Source: Plesiocystis pacifica SIR-1
Lineage (GTDB): Bacteria > Myxococcota_A > Polyangia > Nannocystales > Nannocystaceae
Reading direction: 5' to 3'
NCBI RefSeq assembly: GCF_000170895.1
Contig: NZ_ABCS01000098.1
Location: 1 to 35,885, forward strand
Length of the DNA: 35,885 nucleotides
A model generated the notes under the pieces. That model had not been told where the DNA came from, searched no databases, and worked only from the letters and a program-made list of their open reading frames with translations. Below, piece by piece: positions 16,837 through 24,318 of this stretch. The number at the start of each line of letters is the position of its first letter. Position 1 is the first letter of the stretch. The position numbers were made by a program, and so were the translations under genes.

Positions 16837-16869
16837 CTGGCCGGGAGCGTGATATGCGCTCCTGGCCAG
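16837..16869 (+). terminator. hairpin after the hydroxylase operon
   Basis: A 13-bp stem, 16837-16849 with 16857-16869 (one G-U pair), around loop TGATATG, 31 bases after the hcrB-like stop. There is no T-tract, so it may be a processing or stabilising hairpin or a weak terminator. Confidence 0.4.
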
Positions 16870-16901
16870 CGGCACTGGTTCAGGATGAGGGCCCTTGACC
16901 A

Positions 16902-16925
16902 ACATATGTCATCGATGACATATGT
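16902..16925. promoter_or_regulatory. 24-bp perfect palindrome at the start of the ATPase pair
   Basis: All 24 bases form one palindrome made of three octamers, each itself palindromic: ACATATGT, CATCGATG, ACATATGT. It is strikingly AT-rich for this genome. A possible -35 box TTGACC sits at 16895-16900 just before it, and the right-hand half overlaps a possible -10 (CATATG or TATGTG) and the first ATG of the ATPase gene. The simplest reading is an operator where a dimeric or tetrameric regulator would block transcription of the pair. Confidence 0.65.
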
Positions 16926-18094
16926 GTTCTGAGGTGACTAAGCTCGAGATCCCGACCAACCCCGGCGGTAGCTTGCGTCCCGAGCATGTCTTGGGCCGAA
17001 ATGAGCTCATCCAGCGCTATTGGGCGGCCCTCGAGACTCAGAGCATCGCGCTCCTCGCGCCTCGGCGAGTCGGCAAGACCTCCATCACCAAGCGGATGAT
17101 CGCCTACCACCCGGATGGCTGGATCGTCCACTCCCGCGACCTCGAGAACCTCGACTCCCTCGAAGGCTTTGTCCGCGCCTTGTTTGAGGACGTCGAAGAG
17201 CACGTCTCCCGCTCGACTCAGGTCACCACGCACGCGCGCAAGCTCCTCGATAGCCTCGGCATCACCCAACTCAAGGACTTCCACTTCAAACCTCAATCGT
17301 TGGACTGGCGACGGCTCCTCGACCACGTGTTCAAGGACCTGGACGAGCTCGCGCTTCAACGCGACGAGAAGTTCGTGTTGTTCTGGGACGAGTTCACCTA
17401 CTTCCTGAGCGAACTCGCCAACGAAGGCCGGGAACGAGAGGCCATGGACCTCCTCGACGCGCTCCGAGCCGCCCGTCAACGATACCTCCATGTACGCATG
17501 GTGCTCACGGGATCCATCGGACTTCCCGAGGTCGAGCGCCGGCTTCGGGCAGCGGGGCACAACAATCGAGCGCTCAACGACGTCGCCGCTCACATCGTCC
17601 CGCTCTTCGACGAAGCCAACGCCCGCATCGTGATCGGGGCTCTGTTTCGCGGCGCCAAACTGCCGGCCTCCGCCGCCTTGAGCGACGCCATCTACCGGGT
17701 GAGTGAGGGCCACCCCATGCTCATCCAGCTGCTCATCGAACGCCTCAAGCGCTCCGAGCGCCCTAGCCCCGAGGCGGTCGACACGATCTTCACCGAACTC
17801 ATCGAGCCCCCCGGTGACCCACTGGACCTGCGTCACTACATCGACCGCCTACCCGCCAATTTCCCGGCTGAGCAGTTGGAGCCCGTCTACGCAGTCCTCG
17901 ACCACGTCGCGCTCCACCCCGAGCAAACGCCGACCGCCATGTTGAGCGCCCTGGACCTCGATCGGACTGCGCTCACCAACCTCTTGCGCCACCTCACCGA
18001 CGACTTCTACCTGGTCAAGGTCCGCGAGAGCCGAGGTTACCGGTTCCGCTTCGGTTTTCTGCGTCGCTTTTGGATCGAGGAGCGCGGCCTGTGA
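16922..18094 (+). CDS. P-loop ATPase with C-terminal winged helix, first gene of a coupled pair
   Basis: 390 residues from ATG 16922. A LGRNELIQRYW box precedes Walker A APRRVGKTS (46-54, Ala in place of the first Gly), Walker B FVLFWDEF (151-158) and a sensor-like strand RMVLTGSIG (192-200). This order fits the archaeal-type ATPase family (Pfam PF01637, AAA+/STAND relatives). Residues about 310-385 (LEPVYAVLDHVALHPEQTPT, LTNLLRHLTDDFYLVKV, YRFRFGFLRRFWIEE) look like a winged helix. It is soluble, without a signal peptide. Such proteins work as ATP-dependent switches; the role here is unknown. The ATG lies inside the 24-bp palindrome, so GTG 16934, seven bases after TATGTG, is a good alternative start. 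The last four bases overlap the next gene. Confidence 0.85.
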   Translation: MCSEVTKLEIPTNPGGSLRPEHVLGRNELIQRYWAALETQSIALLAPRRVGKTSITKRMIAYHPDGWIVHSRDLENLDSLEGFVRALFEDVEEHVSRSTQVTTHARKLLDSLGITQLKDFHFKPQSLDWRRLLDHVFKDLDELALQRDEKFVLFWDEFTYFLSELANEGREREAMDLLDALRAARQRYLHVRMVLTGSIGLPEVERRLRAAGHNNRALNDVAAHIVPLFDEANARIVIGALFRGAKLPASAALSDAIYRVSEGHPMLIQLLIERLKRSERPSPEAVDTIFTELIEPPGDPLDLRHYIDRLPANFPAEQLEPVYAVLDHVALHPEQTPTAMLSALDLDRTALTNLLRHLTDDFYLVKVRESRGYRFRFGFLRRFWIEERGL

Positions 18095-20220
18095 AGCCCG
18101 TCTCGTCCCGCTTCTCGCCTCGCCTCCTCGACCTCGAGACCCTCGAGGCGCTCACGGTCGGACGCGAGGCCGTCTGTGCGCACCTCGTCGACAGTATCTG
18201 GGACGCTGTCTCCAGCGGACAGGGGCGCTTCGACGTCGTCGTGGGCCCGCGCGGGATCGGGAAGAGCCACACCTTCGGGCTCGTCGAAGGCCGACTGCGC
18301 GAGCGGGACAAAGCTCAACAGCAAGTCGTGATCGTCGCGCTTCCCGAGGAGTTCCACCCGAGCTCCCTCGTGCACTTGTTGGCCAAGGTGCTGGAATTGA
18401 TGCCCGACGAGGATGGCCTTCCCCGAGTCGCTTCACAGCTCGCCAACCTGAGGATGGGGCCTCAGGGCGAAGCCCTCAAGACCGCTCAACGTCTCATCGC
18501 GGGGCGCCTGGGTGCGCGTGGGCTCTTGTTGATGGTCGAGAACTTCGACGCGATCCTGCGCGACCTCGGAACCAAGGGGCAGGCCTCGTTGAGGAGACTA
18601 GTCCAGCGCATGGGGTGCTGGTCGATCTTCGCCACGGCACGAACAACGAAGGGTTGGACCGAGCAAACCGCGCCTTTGCATGGAACCTTCAACGTCGAGC
18701 AACTCGCGCCCCTCGATGCGTCTAGCGCTACGGAGTTGATACGTCAGCTCGCTCGCCTCCACGGCCAGACTGACCTCCACGAATGGCTTGGCTCGGACGA
18801 AGGTCGACTTCACGTTCACTCCACCTACGCGCTCCTCGGAGGCAACCCTCGGGTGATGGCGATGGTGTTTCACCACCTCGACCACGACGACCCCGGCGAC
18901 CTCTACGGGAACTTCTTTCGCCTCGCCGAAGAGCTCACGCCCTACTACCAAGAGCAGATGGAGCGTTTGTCTCGCGGCCAGCGCCCCGTCGTCGAATTTC
19001 TCGCCGAGCGCTGGTCTCCCGCTTCCGTCACTGAGATTTCCAACGGGACCTTCTGTCCCCAGGCATCCGTCTCGACTCATCTCCGCGCCCTAAAGCGGGA
19101 CCACCTCGTCCACGCGCTGAAGGTTGGGAAGAATCGCTACTATGAGCTCTCAGATCCACTACACCGCATCGCAAGGGCGATGAAGCGGGACCAGCAACTC
19201 GGGAATGCGCTCTCCAACATGGCGCGGGTTTGGGGAGTCATGGCTCGCAATGATTTTGGCCACGCCTCACTCAGCCCCCTTCAAGCGTTCCATGCGCCTC
19301 CTCCAGAATATATTGAAAACCTAACATCGGAGATATTACGACACTCAATCAAAGGAGACGACAATAAGGTCGACGCTCTGACCGACTGTCTGATCGCCCA
19401 TGGCCAATCCGACAGCTCATCACTACACACCATCTGCGGCACGCTCCTACTGACCAAGAGTGACAAAAAAGCACATCACTTCATCGACATGCAGTCCAGG
19501 CGGGACTTCGGAGTCTACGTCATCACGTCTCTATACCTAATCCTCACCCACAACCCCGCGCTACGAAGGGAACTCCCCCTGAGCTGGCCGAAGCTTGTAC
19601 AGAGCACAGACATCTCGCTGTTCTACGCCACGGATGAACTCCTCGAAATCACTCGAGACTGCATACGCTCGATCGAGCAGAAGGGAGGACCCAAGAGCTT
19701 AGCAACACTGCTCATCATTTCGGTCCTACGTGATTTTGGGGAGAATGCCGCTGCCCAGCTCTATCAATCCTTGGAGCATGACCTGACACTTCAGAATCAA
19801 AAGCTCCTCGGAGTCGCAGCATGGTTCCACAATTCCCGCCTTTTCTATGAAGATCTTGTCGCTCAGCCCCTCGCAGGAACGGACGAAGGTCGATCCATCA
19901 GCACTCTATTTGCAATCGACTCATCGAGCGACGGCCACTCTACACTTTCACCAGAACAAGAAGAGTGGTCGCTAGAGAACGCCGACTGGCTGGCGACGCT
20001 GTGGATCGCAGGGCGGCCGACACTACCGACGAGCCACACATTTTCCCTCAGTACGGGAAGTGAGGATCGCTTCGAGCTCCTCTCAGGTCAAAGTTCCGTC
20101 AAAGCGTTCATGTATCTACCTCGGGAGATGCGGCGCTTCATTCGTGTTTCCCTGACTTTTCTGCACGCGAGCAACCTCCTCGAAGCGTTCCCGGCCGAGG
20201 ACCAACTCATAGAACATTGA
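18091..20220 (+). CDS. large P-loop ATPase with winged helix and unknown C-terminal domain
   Basis: 709 residues from GTG 18091, which overlaps the previous stop as GTGA, so the two are translationally coupled. Walker A is GPRGIGKS (52-59). The Walker B-like strand LLLMVENFD (145-153) has Glu where Asp is usual, and a sensor-like strand is IFATART (179-185). A winged-helix-like segment lies at about 296-355 (PASVTEISNGTFCPQASVST, LRALKRDHLVHALKVGKNRY). Residues about 370-709 match nothing I know; they look mostly helical and may be a sensor or effector. From about 19100 codon use shifts: 27 of 60 bases are G/C at 19321-19380, with rare ATA, TTA and CTA codons, unlike the flanking genes. This suggests acquisition from a lower-GC source or a domain replaced by recombination. 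ATG 18070 is a less likely start. Confidence 0.85.
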   Translation: MKPVSSRFSPRLLDLETLEALTVGREAVCAHLVDSIWDAVSSGQGRFDVVVGPRGIGKSHTFGLVEGRLRERDKAQQQVVIVALPEEFHPSSLVHLLAKVLELMPDEDGLPRVASQLANLRMGPQGEALKTAQRLIAGRLGARGLLLMVENFDAILRDLGTKGQASLRRLVQRMGCWSIFATARTTKGWTEQTAPLHGTFNVEQLAPLDASSATELIRQLARLHGQTDLHEWLGSDEGRLHVHSTYALLGGNPRVMAMVFHHLDHDDPGDLYGNFFRLAEELTPYYQEQMERLSRGQRPVVEFLAERWSPASVTEISNGTFCPQASVSTHLRALKRDHLVHALKVGKNRYYELSDPLHRIARAMKRDQQLGNALSNMARVWGVMARNDFGHASLSPLQAFHAPPPEYIENLTSEILRHSIKGDDNKVDALTDCLIAHGQSDSSSLHTICGTLLLTKSDKKAHHFIDMQSRRDFGVYVITSLYLILTHNPALRRELPLSWPKLVQSTDISLFYATDELLEITRDCIRSIEQKGGPKSLATLLIISVLRDFGENAAAQLYQSLEHDLTLQNQKLLGVAAWFHNSRLFYEDLVAQPLAGTDEGRSISTLFAIDSSSDGHSTLSPEQEEWSLENADWLATLWIAGRPTLPTSHTFSLSTGSEDRFELLSGQSSVKAFMYLPREMRRFIRVSLTFLHASNLLEAFPAEDQLIEH

Positions 20221-20272
20221 CTCGGTCTCTGTCCCGAACAAACAGCCTTGGCGCCTGTTCTTGCCCAGCCCC

Positions 20273-20803
20273 TCAGCCCGCCTTCGAGCGGATGGACAGC
20301 TCCGGGCTCGGCTGCTCCCACCAGCTGCGGATCATCGCGCTCAGCCCCTGCTCCGCGGCCATCCGCTCGTCGATGCCGCTCATCCAGTCCACCGCCGGCT
20401 CGAGCTCGGCGAACACCTTGTGGGGGGCCTTGGGCTGGGCGAAGAGCAGCACGGCGCGGACGAAGGTCCGCACGGTCCGGGCGCTGAAGCCCCCGCCGTC
20501 GAACACGACCGCGCTGGCGACGGTGTGGCGATCGAACTCGACGAACTGCTTGCGCGCCTCTTCGCGGATCCCGGCCTCGGGAGAGCCGAGCTGGCGATCG
20601 AGGCGGACCAGGCCGAGGCTCGAGATGCCCTCGGGGTAGCGCGCGATGATCTCGCGGTAGGCCTCGCCCAGGCGCTGGTAGTCGCGGAGAAAGGGCTGCC
20701 CCCGCCAGTCTTGAACCAACAGGGAGCCCCAACGGGCCAGCCTCAGCTCGGGCAAGCTGATCACCTCGACCAAGCCCGAGCCCACGTCACCATCCGTGGT
20801 CAC
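20273..20803 (-). CDS. hypothetical protein, 176 aa
   Basis: A leftward gene of 176 residues starting at GTG 20803. It has alternating strands and helices: LPELRLARWGSLLVQDWRGQ, FLRDYQRLGEAYREIIARY, SSLGLVRLD, then VASAVVFDGGGFSARTVRTF and RAVLLFAQPKAPHKVFAELE. The layout is reminiscent of STAS/SpoIIAA-like alpha/beta proteins, but I cannot point to a diagnostic motif. No signal peptide or membrane segment. The start is supported by TAGCAT, which ends six bases before it. It is convergent with the ATPase pair and returns to the high-GC codon use of the host, so it marks the right edge of the atypical segment. Confidence 0.7.
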   Translation of the reverse strand: MTTDGDVGSGLVEVISLPELRLARWGSLLVQDWRGQPFLRDYQRLGEAYREIIARYPEGISSLGLVRLDRQLGSPEAGIREEARKQFVEFDRHTVASAVVFDGGGFSARTVRTFVRAVLLFAQPKAPHKVFAELEPAVDWMSGIDERMAAEQGLSAMIRSWWEQPSPELSIRSKAG

Positions 20804-20809
20804 GCGACC

Positions 20810-20815
20810 ATGCTA
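20810..20815 (-). promoter_or_regulatory. TANNNN box (TAGCAT), six bases before GTG 20803
   Basis: Reverse complement TAGCAT, GGTCGC, GTG. This is the closest match to a TANNNT -10 box among the leaderless-type starts in the window. Confidence 0.5.
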
Positions 20816-20850
20816 ACACCGAGCCTCGGCGACCTCACCTGCCCTCGCGG

Positions 20851-20990
20851 CTAGGTCAGCGCGCGACCGAACGAGGCGGGAAGGACGTGCTCGGCGCGGC
20901 CAATGTAGCGCTCGTGGAACATCGGGTTGGGCAGTGACTCGGGCTCCACGTTGACGAACACCGTGCGCGCGCCCTCATACTCGGCGGAGC
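20851..20990 (-). pseudogene. C-terminal remnant of a Sir2-like deacetylase
   Basis: On the minus strand, the frame ending at the TAG (20851-20853) reads GARTVFVNVEPESLPNPMF, then HERYIGRAEHVLPASFG. This resembles the last strand and tail of Sir2 family NAD-dependent deacylases, which commonly end in V.VN.EP...F.E...G.A..V.P. Upstream, the similarity stops abruptly at the edge of the hairpin repeats (20991), and an in-frame stop appears at 21016-21018. None of the Sir2 catalytic core (GAGIS, NID, catalytic His) is present. It is probably the 3' end of a gene cut off by the repeat array. Similarity is by eye over about 45 residues, so the family call is tentative. Confidence 0.4.
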
Positions 20991-21016
20991 GCCCTCCCTG
21001 CCCCACGTCCACGACT

Positions 21017-21062
21017 CAGAGGGTCGGCCAAAACGAGTTCTGGCCGACCCTCTGTCTATTTT
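21017..21062 (+). terminator. terminator-like inner hairpin of repeat unit 1
   Basis: Stem CAGAGGGTCGGCCA (21017-21030) with TGGCCGACCCTCTG (21041-21054), ten-base loop, then TCTATTTT. It has the form of an intrinsic terminator for rightward transcription, though both flanking genes point left. Confidence 0.5.
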
Positions 21063-21108
21063 AGCCGTCGTGGACGACGCCACGCCCTCCCTGCCCCACG
21101 TCCACGAC

Positions 21109-21143
21109 TCAGGGACTGTGTTTTCACAGTCCCTGACGATTTT
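21109..21143 (+). terminator. terminator-like inner hairpin of repeat unit 2
   Basis: Stem TCAGGGACTGTG (21109-21120) with CACAGTCCCTGA (21125-21136), TTTT loop, then CGATTTT. Same form and orientation as in unit 1 with unrelated stem sequence. Confidence 0.5.
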
Positions 21144-21344
21144 AGCCGTCGTAGACGACGCCACGCCCTCCCTGCCCCACGTCCACGACTCAGGGACTGT
21201 CAAGGAATCCACGCCCCCGCTCGCGGGGGGCGACCACCAGCCTTCTCAAAGGCACGAACTCCATTGCCCACCAAGCCAAAGCGGAGGAGCGGACAGCGAC
21301 GAAGCGCCCCCGGTCCCCAAACGGCTGTGGGGGCAAAGCAGAAC

Positions 21345-22349
21345 TCAGAACCCGGACGTGCGCGCCATGGCCCAGGACATGCCCTCGATGTACTGACCCC
21401 CGCACTGCGGGATCTCCTGGGCCTGACGCAGGGAGAAGATCCAGTCGACCCCAGACGAGTTGAACTCCTCGACGTCCCCGGGCCAGAGCTCGGTGCCGAA
21501 GGCCTCGACCCGAAAGTTGGACGCCGCGCCGCCGTTCGTGCAGCACGCCTCGACGTCTGGATCGCCCCAGAAGTAGTCCTCGCAGGTGCACTGGGCGATG
21601 GGCTCGCCCTGCTGGGGCAGCTCGGTGTTTCCGAACACCTGCTGGCCCGTGAAGGTCGGCGAGACCTCGTTGTTGGCGCCAACGAGAAACGCGGTCGCCG
21701 GCGATCCGAGGCTCATGGCCATCGCGTCGTAGCGGCAAAAGTCGCCGTCCTCGCCCACGAAGTGCTTGGTCTCGATCTGCAGGCACAGCGAGTTCGACTC
21801 CAAGCTGTCGGCGACCTCGGGCAGGGCCGTGGTCGTGAACTCCTCGAGGGCCTCGAAGCCAGGCACGCCGGTGATCACCCCGTGGCCGTCGCACTCGCCG
21901 CAGCCGGGCGCCCAGCAGCGCACGCCCTGGAGCACGCCCGGGTCGTAGTTGTAGTCCCCAATGTTGATCAGCAGGTAGTGCTCCTGCCCGTTTTCGCAGG
22001 GCAGCGGATCCGCGCCTTCGGGTTTGACCGAGTAGATGAAGGCGTGGGGCGGCACGTCCAAGACCTCGCAGGTGGGCGGCTCCTCCATCGTCTCGGTCTC
22101 CCCGTCCGTCTCGGCGTCGAGGGTGTCGGAGCTCGTGCTGGCGTCGGTGCCCGTCTCGGTGTCGGCGCTCGTGCCCGCGTCCGAGCCCACCTCGTCGTCG
22201 CCGCTCCCCGACTCGCCCTCGCCGTCCGTACCGGCCTCGTCGGCGACGGAGCCCTCGCTGTCCGAGAACGCGGGGTTGACCATGGTGCAGGCGCCGCTCA
22301 TCCCGAGCACGGCGCACGCGACGATTCCCGACCAGCTTTGCCCACGCAC
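21345..22349 (-). CDS. acidic-linker lipoprotein, cysteine-rich
   Basis: 334 residues from GTG 22349. MRGQSWSGIVACAVLGMSGACT is a signal peptide with lipobox SGAC, followed by about 70 residues of Ser/Asp/Glu/Gly/Thr linker. The globular part begins CEVLDVPPHAFIYSVKPEG and holds many cysteines (GVRCWAPGCGECDGHG, CTCEDYFWGDPDVEACC), likely disulfides. I recognise no enzyme motif. Strand-like segments (EHYLLINIGDYNYDPG, TAFLVGANNEVSPTF) suggest a beta domain. Probably outer-membrane anchored, function unknown. TAAGCC (rc of 22356-22361) ends six bases before the GTG, supporting this start. Confidence 0.82.
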   Translation of the reverse strand: MRGQSWSGIVACAVLGMSGACTMVNPAFSDSEGSVADEAGTDGEGESGSGDDEVGSDAGTSADTETGTDASTSSDTLDAETDGETETMEEPPTCEVLDVPPHAFIYSVKPEGADPLPCENGQEHYLLINIGDYNYDPGVLQGVRCWAPGCGECDGHGVITGVPGFEALEEFTTTALPEVADSLESNSLCLQIETKHFVGEDGDFCRYDAMAMSLGSPATAFLVGANNEVSPTFTGQQVFGNTELPQQGEPIAQCTCEDYFWGDPDVEACCTNGGAASNFRVEAFGTELWPGDVEEFNSSGVDWIFSLRQAQEIPQCGGQYIEGMSWAMARTSGF

Positions 22350-22355
22350 GCCCTT

Positions 22356-22361
22356 GGCTTA
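22356..22361 (-). promoter_or_regulatory. TANNNN box (TAAGCC), six bases before GTG 22349
   Basis: Reverse complement TAAGCC, AAGGGC, GTG. Fifth case with the exact six-base gap. The gene has no visible Shine-Dalgarno sequence. Confidence 0.45.
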
Positions 22362-22438
22362 GCACGTTCGGCGCGCGCGCGCGGCCACGCGCGCACACAC
22401 ACGGGGCGCGCTGGCGAGCATGGGGGGACAGACGCGGT

Positions 22439-24031
22439 TTAACCGAGCACGACGGGGCGTCCGCGCATCAGCGAGCCCTCGGTCCCCGAGCCCTCGAAGC
22501 CCACGCGGACATAGAGCATGGCGCTGCCCGGGCCTGCGGTCTTGCCCTCGAGGCGGACGGTCACGAAGGTGTCCTCGGGGTTGTCGAGGAAGCGCTCCTT
22601 GGGCTTGACCTTCTTGTCCTTGATGGGCTCCACGCCGGCCGGGACGAGGTAGTCGACCTTCGCGACGCGCTTTTTGCCCTGGGCGACGAACTCGCCCGAG
22701 ACCTCGGCGCCCTGGAGGGTCGTGACCGTGGCCTTGACGGGCTCCATGAGGCCCTTCTCGACGGCCTCGTTGCTCATCTCGACGAACAGCCCGGCCTCGG
22801 CCTTGCCGCCCTCGCTGACCGCGTTGATGACGATCTCGAAGGCCCCGCTCACGGGGAACTTCCACGCCTCGTTGGGCTGCTGCGGGTTGAGGCTCAGGCG
22901 CGGCGCCTGGGTGATGTAGCGCTGGCGATCGCTGCCCGGCGCCCCCGCCCTGCCGGCGGGCTCGTCGGGCTCTTCGATCTCGGCCTCGGGGATCTCGGCC
23001 TCGTGCTCGCCGCTCGCCTCGGGCACGTCGTCCAGGTCGACGGGCGCGAAGCTCCAGCTCACGCCCGAGCCCGTGCCCTCGTAGATCCGCTCGTCCACGG
23101 ACACGAGGACCTTGGAGCCGTCGGCTGCGCTGCGCATCAACACCTGCGAGGCGGGCAGGTCGTCGGCCAGGGGCACCTCGCCCTTGAGCGAGAGGTCGGC
23201 GAGCGCGAAGCACAGGAACTTGGCGTGATCGACCAGCATCAGCGCCGTGTCGCCGATGATGGTCATGGGCCCGAGGCTCTTGGCGGTGAAGCTCGCGCTC
23301 GCCAGGATCTTGCCGTCGGGGCTGACATGGGCCAGGGCCGCGGCGCCGTTGGCCAGGTTGACGGCGCCCAGGAAGCCCTCAGCCGTCGCCGTCGCCGTGA
23401 CCCCGGTGTTCTTGTCCTTGGGCAGGCGGAGCACGCAGGCGAAGCCCTCGTCCTTGGGTCGCAGCAGCCCGATGACCGCGCTGGCGAGGTCGTAGACGAC
23501 GTAGCCGTGGGCGTTGCGGTCGACGTAGAGCAGGTCCGGATCCGTAGCCCAGCGCGTCTTGCGGCTCCACGGCGCCTTCTCCCACAGCAGCCCCGCGGGC
23601 CAGTCCACCTTGGCCGGGCGCGAGGCCTCGAAGCTCCGCTCCCACTTGCCCTTGGGGTCCGCCGGCGGGGTGCCGATGACCACCGAGGTCACCGCCCTGG
23701 CCTTGGTGCCGGTGACGTAGGTCGCCATGACCTTGTCGCCGTCGGCCGGGGCGAGGGTGCTGATCAGCCACGGGAAGCGGGTGCCCTCGCCGGCCTTGCC
23801 GAGGGTCGTGCGGACCAGGTTGCGGTCCTTGTCGATGGTGTAGGCAACCTTGCCGCCATCCCCCACAGGCATGGGGCGCAAGCGCGCAAAGCCCGTCTTG
23901 CCCTTCTTGGGCGCGAGCTTGCCACCGAGCTGCTCGAGGCCGAGCTGGAGCTCCGCCGCGCCACCGCGGTGCACGCTCAAGCCGCGCGCTCCGACCACGA
24001 CGCGGTCCTTGCCGTCGGTCCAGATCGTCAC
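22439..24031 (-). CDS. hypothetical protein, 530 aa, two-domain
   Basis: 530 residues from GTG 24031, with GGGAGGTG as a Shine-Dalgarno sequence a few bases upstream, in contrast to the leaderless-type lipoprotein genes. It has no signal peptide. Residues 1-345 contain repeated short strand pairs with DG/GD turns (KVAYTIDKDRNLVRTTLG, DPDLLYVDRNAHGYVVYDLA, GFLGAVNLANGAAALAHVSP), suggesting a beta-propeller. An acidic linker (about 350-375) precedes a C-terminal beta-rich domain (FPVSGAFEIVINAVSEGG, VKATVTTLQGAEVSGEFVAQ, TFVTVRLEGKT) like an immunoglobulin-type sandwich. The family is not recognised. It lies downstream of the giant TPR gene on the same strand with 287 bases between; that gap has GC-rich inverted repeats but no gene. 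Confidence 0.78.
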   Translation of the reverse strand: MTIWTDGKDRVVVGARGLSVHRGGAAELQLGLEQLGGKLAPKKGKTGFARLRPMPVGDGGKVAYTIDKDRNLVRTTLGKAGEGTRFPWLISTLAPADGDKVMATYVTGTKARAVTSVVIGTPPADPKGKWERSFEASRPAKVDWPAGLLWEKAPWSRKTRWATDPDLLYVDRNAHGYVVYDLASAVIGLLRPKDEGFACVLRLPKDKNTGVTATATAEGFLGAVNLANGAAALAHVSPDGKILASASFTAKSLGPMTIIGDTALMLVDHAKFLCFALADLSLKGEVPLADDLPASQVLMRSAADGSKVLVSVDERIYEGTGSGVSWSFAPVDLDDVPEASGEHEAEIPEAEIEEPDEPAGRAGAPGSDRQRYITQAPRLSLNPQQPNEAWKFPVSGAFEIVINAVSEGGKAEAGLFVEMSNEAVEKGLMEPVKATVTTLQGAEVSGEFVAQGKKRVAKVDYLVPAGVEPIKDKKVKPKERFLDNPEDTFVTVRLEGKTAGPGSAMLYVRVGFEGSGTEGSLMRGRPVVLG

Positions 24032-24318
24032 AGTTCACCTCCCACAGCCGCTCGGCGGGCCCGGCGGGCCAGTCCTCGGGTCAGTCGGGTCGAGTCCGTG
24101 GGGTTCGTCTGTCGCCTCGGAATACGCATGAGTTGGGACGCGAAGCGCGATCGGCGTTGTCGGCGACGCGACGCCATTGATAGCACGGTTTCCGGGGGCC
24201 CCGCTCCGCAGGTCGGGCCAGCGCGTGGGTGTGCGGGCCAGCGAGGCCCGCGAGCGCCGAGATTCGAGGTTCCGAGTCTCGAGCCGGGGCTCGGGGCCGC
24301 GCGAGCGTGCGCTTTGGA

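Larger units (their letters stand above)
20991..21200 (+). repeat. hairpin-bearing tandem repeat array, two units plus a partial third
   Basis: Each unit starts with GCCCTCCCTGCCCCACGTCC and ACGACTCA (20991-21018, 21084-21111, 21165-21192) and ends with TTTTAGCCGTCGT(G/A)GACGACGCCAC. Units are 93 and 81 bases apart. CGTCCACGAC near the left and GTCGTGGACG near the right form an outer stem (one mismatch in unit two). Between them is a perfect inner hairpin whose sequence differs completely between units. Unit three stops inside its inner hairpin after AGGGACTGT. The element separates the Sir2-like remnant from the lipoprotein gene. Confidence 0.8.

Noticed and set aside
18070..18090. ATG 18070 as start of the second ATPase
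   Set aside because: GTG 18091 gives a four-base overlap with the upstream stop, the usual coupling arrangement, and the added seven residues have no similarity value.
16922..20220. Naming the ATPase pair as a known defence or partition system
   Set aside because: No nuclease, protease, TIR, deaminase or ParB-like domain can be seen, and no neighbouring integrase or defence gene supports a specific name.
20991..21200. CRISPR array
   Set aside because: Only two and a part units, the conserved parts are too long, and the variable parts are self-complementary hairpins rather than spacers. No cas genes.
20856..21212. A 118-codon minus-strand ORF with repeated ESWTWGREG
   Set aside because: It is a translation of the hairpin repeat array, and the frame crosses non-coding hairpins and a Sir2-like remnant that reads in another frame.
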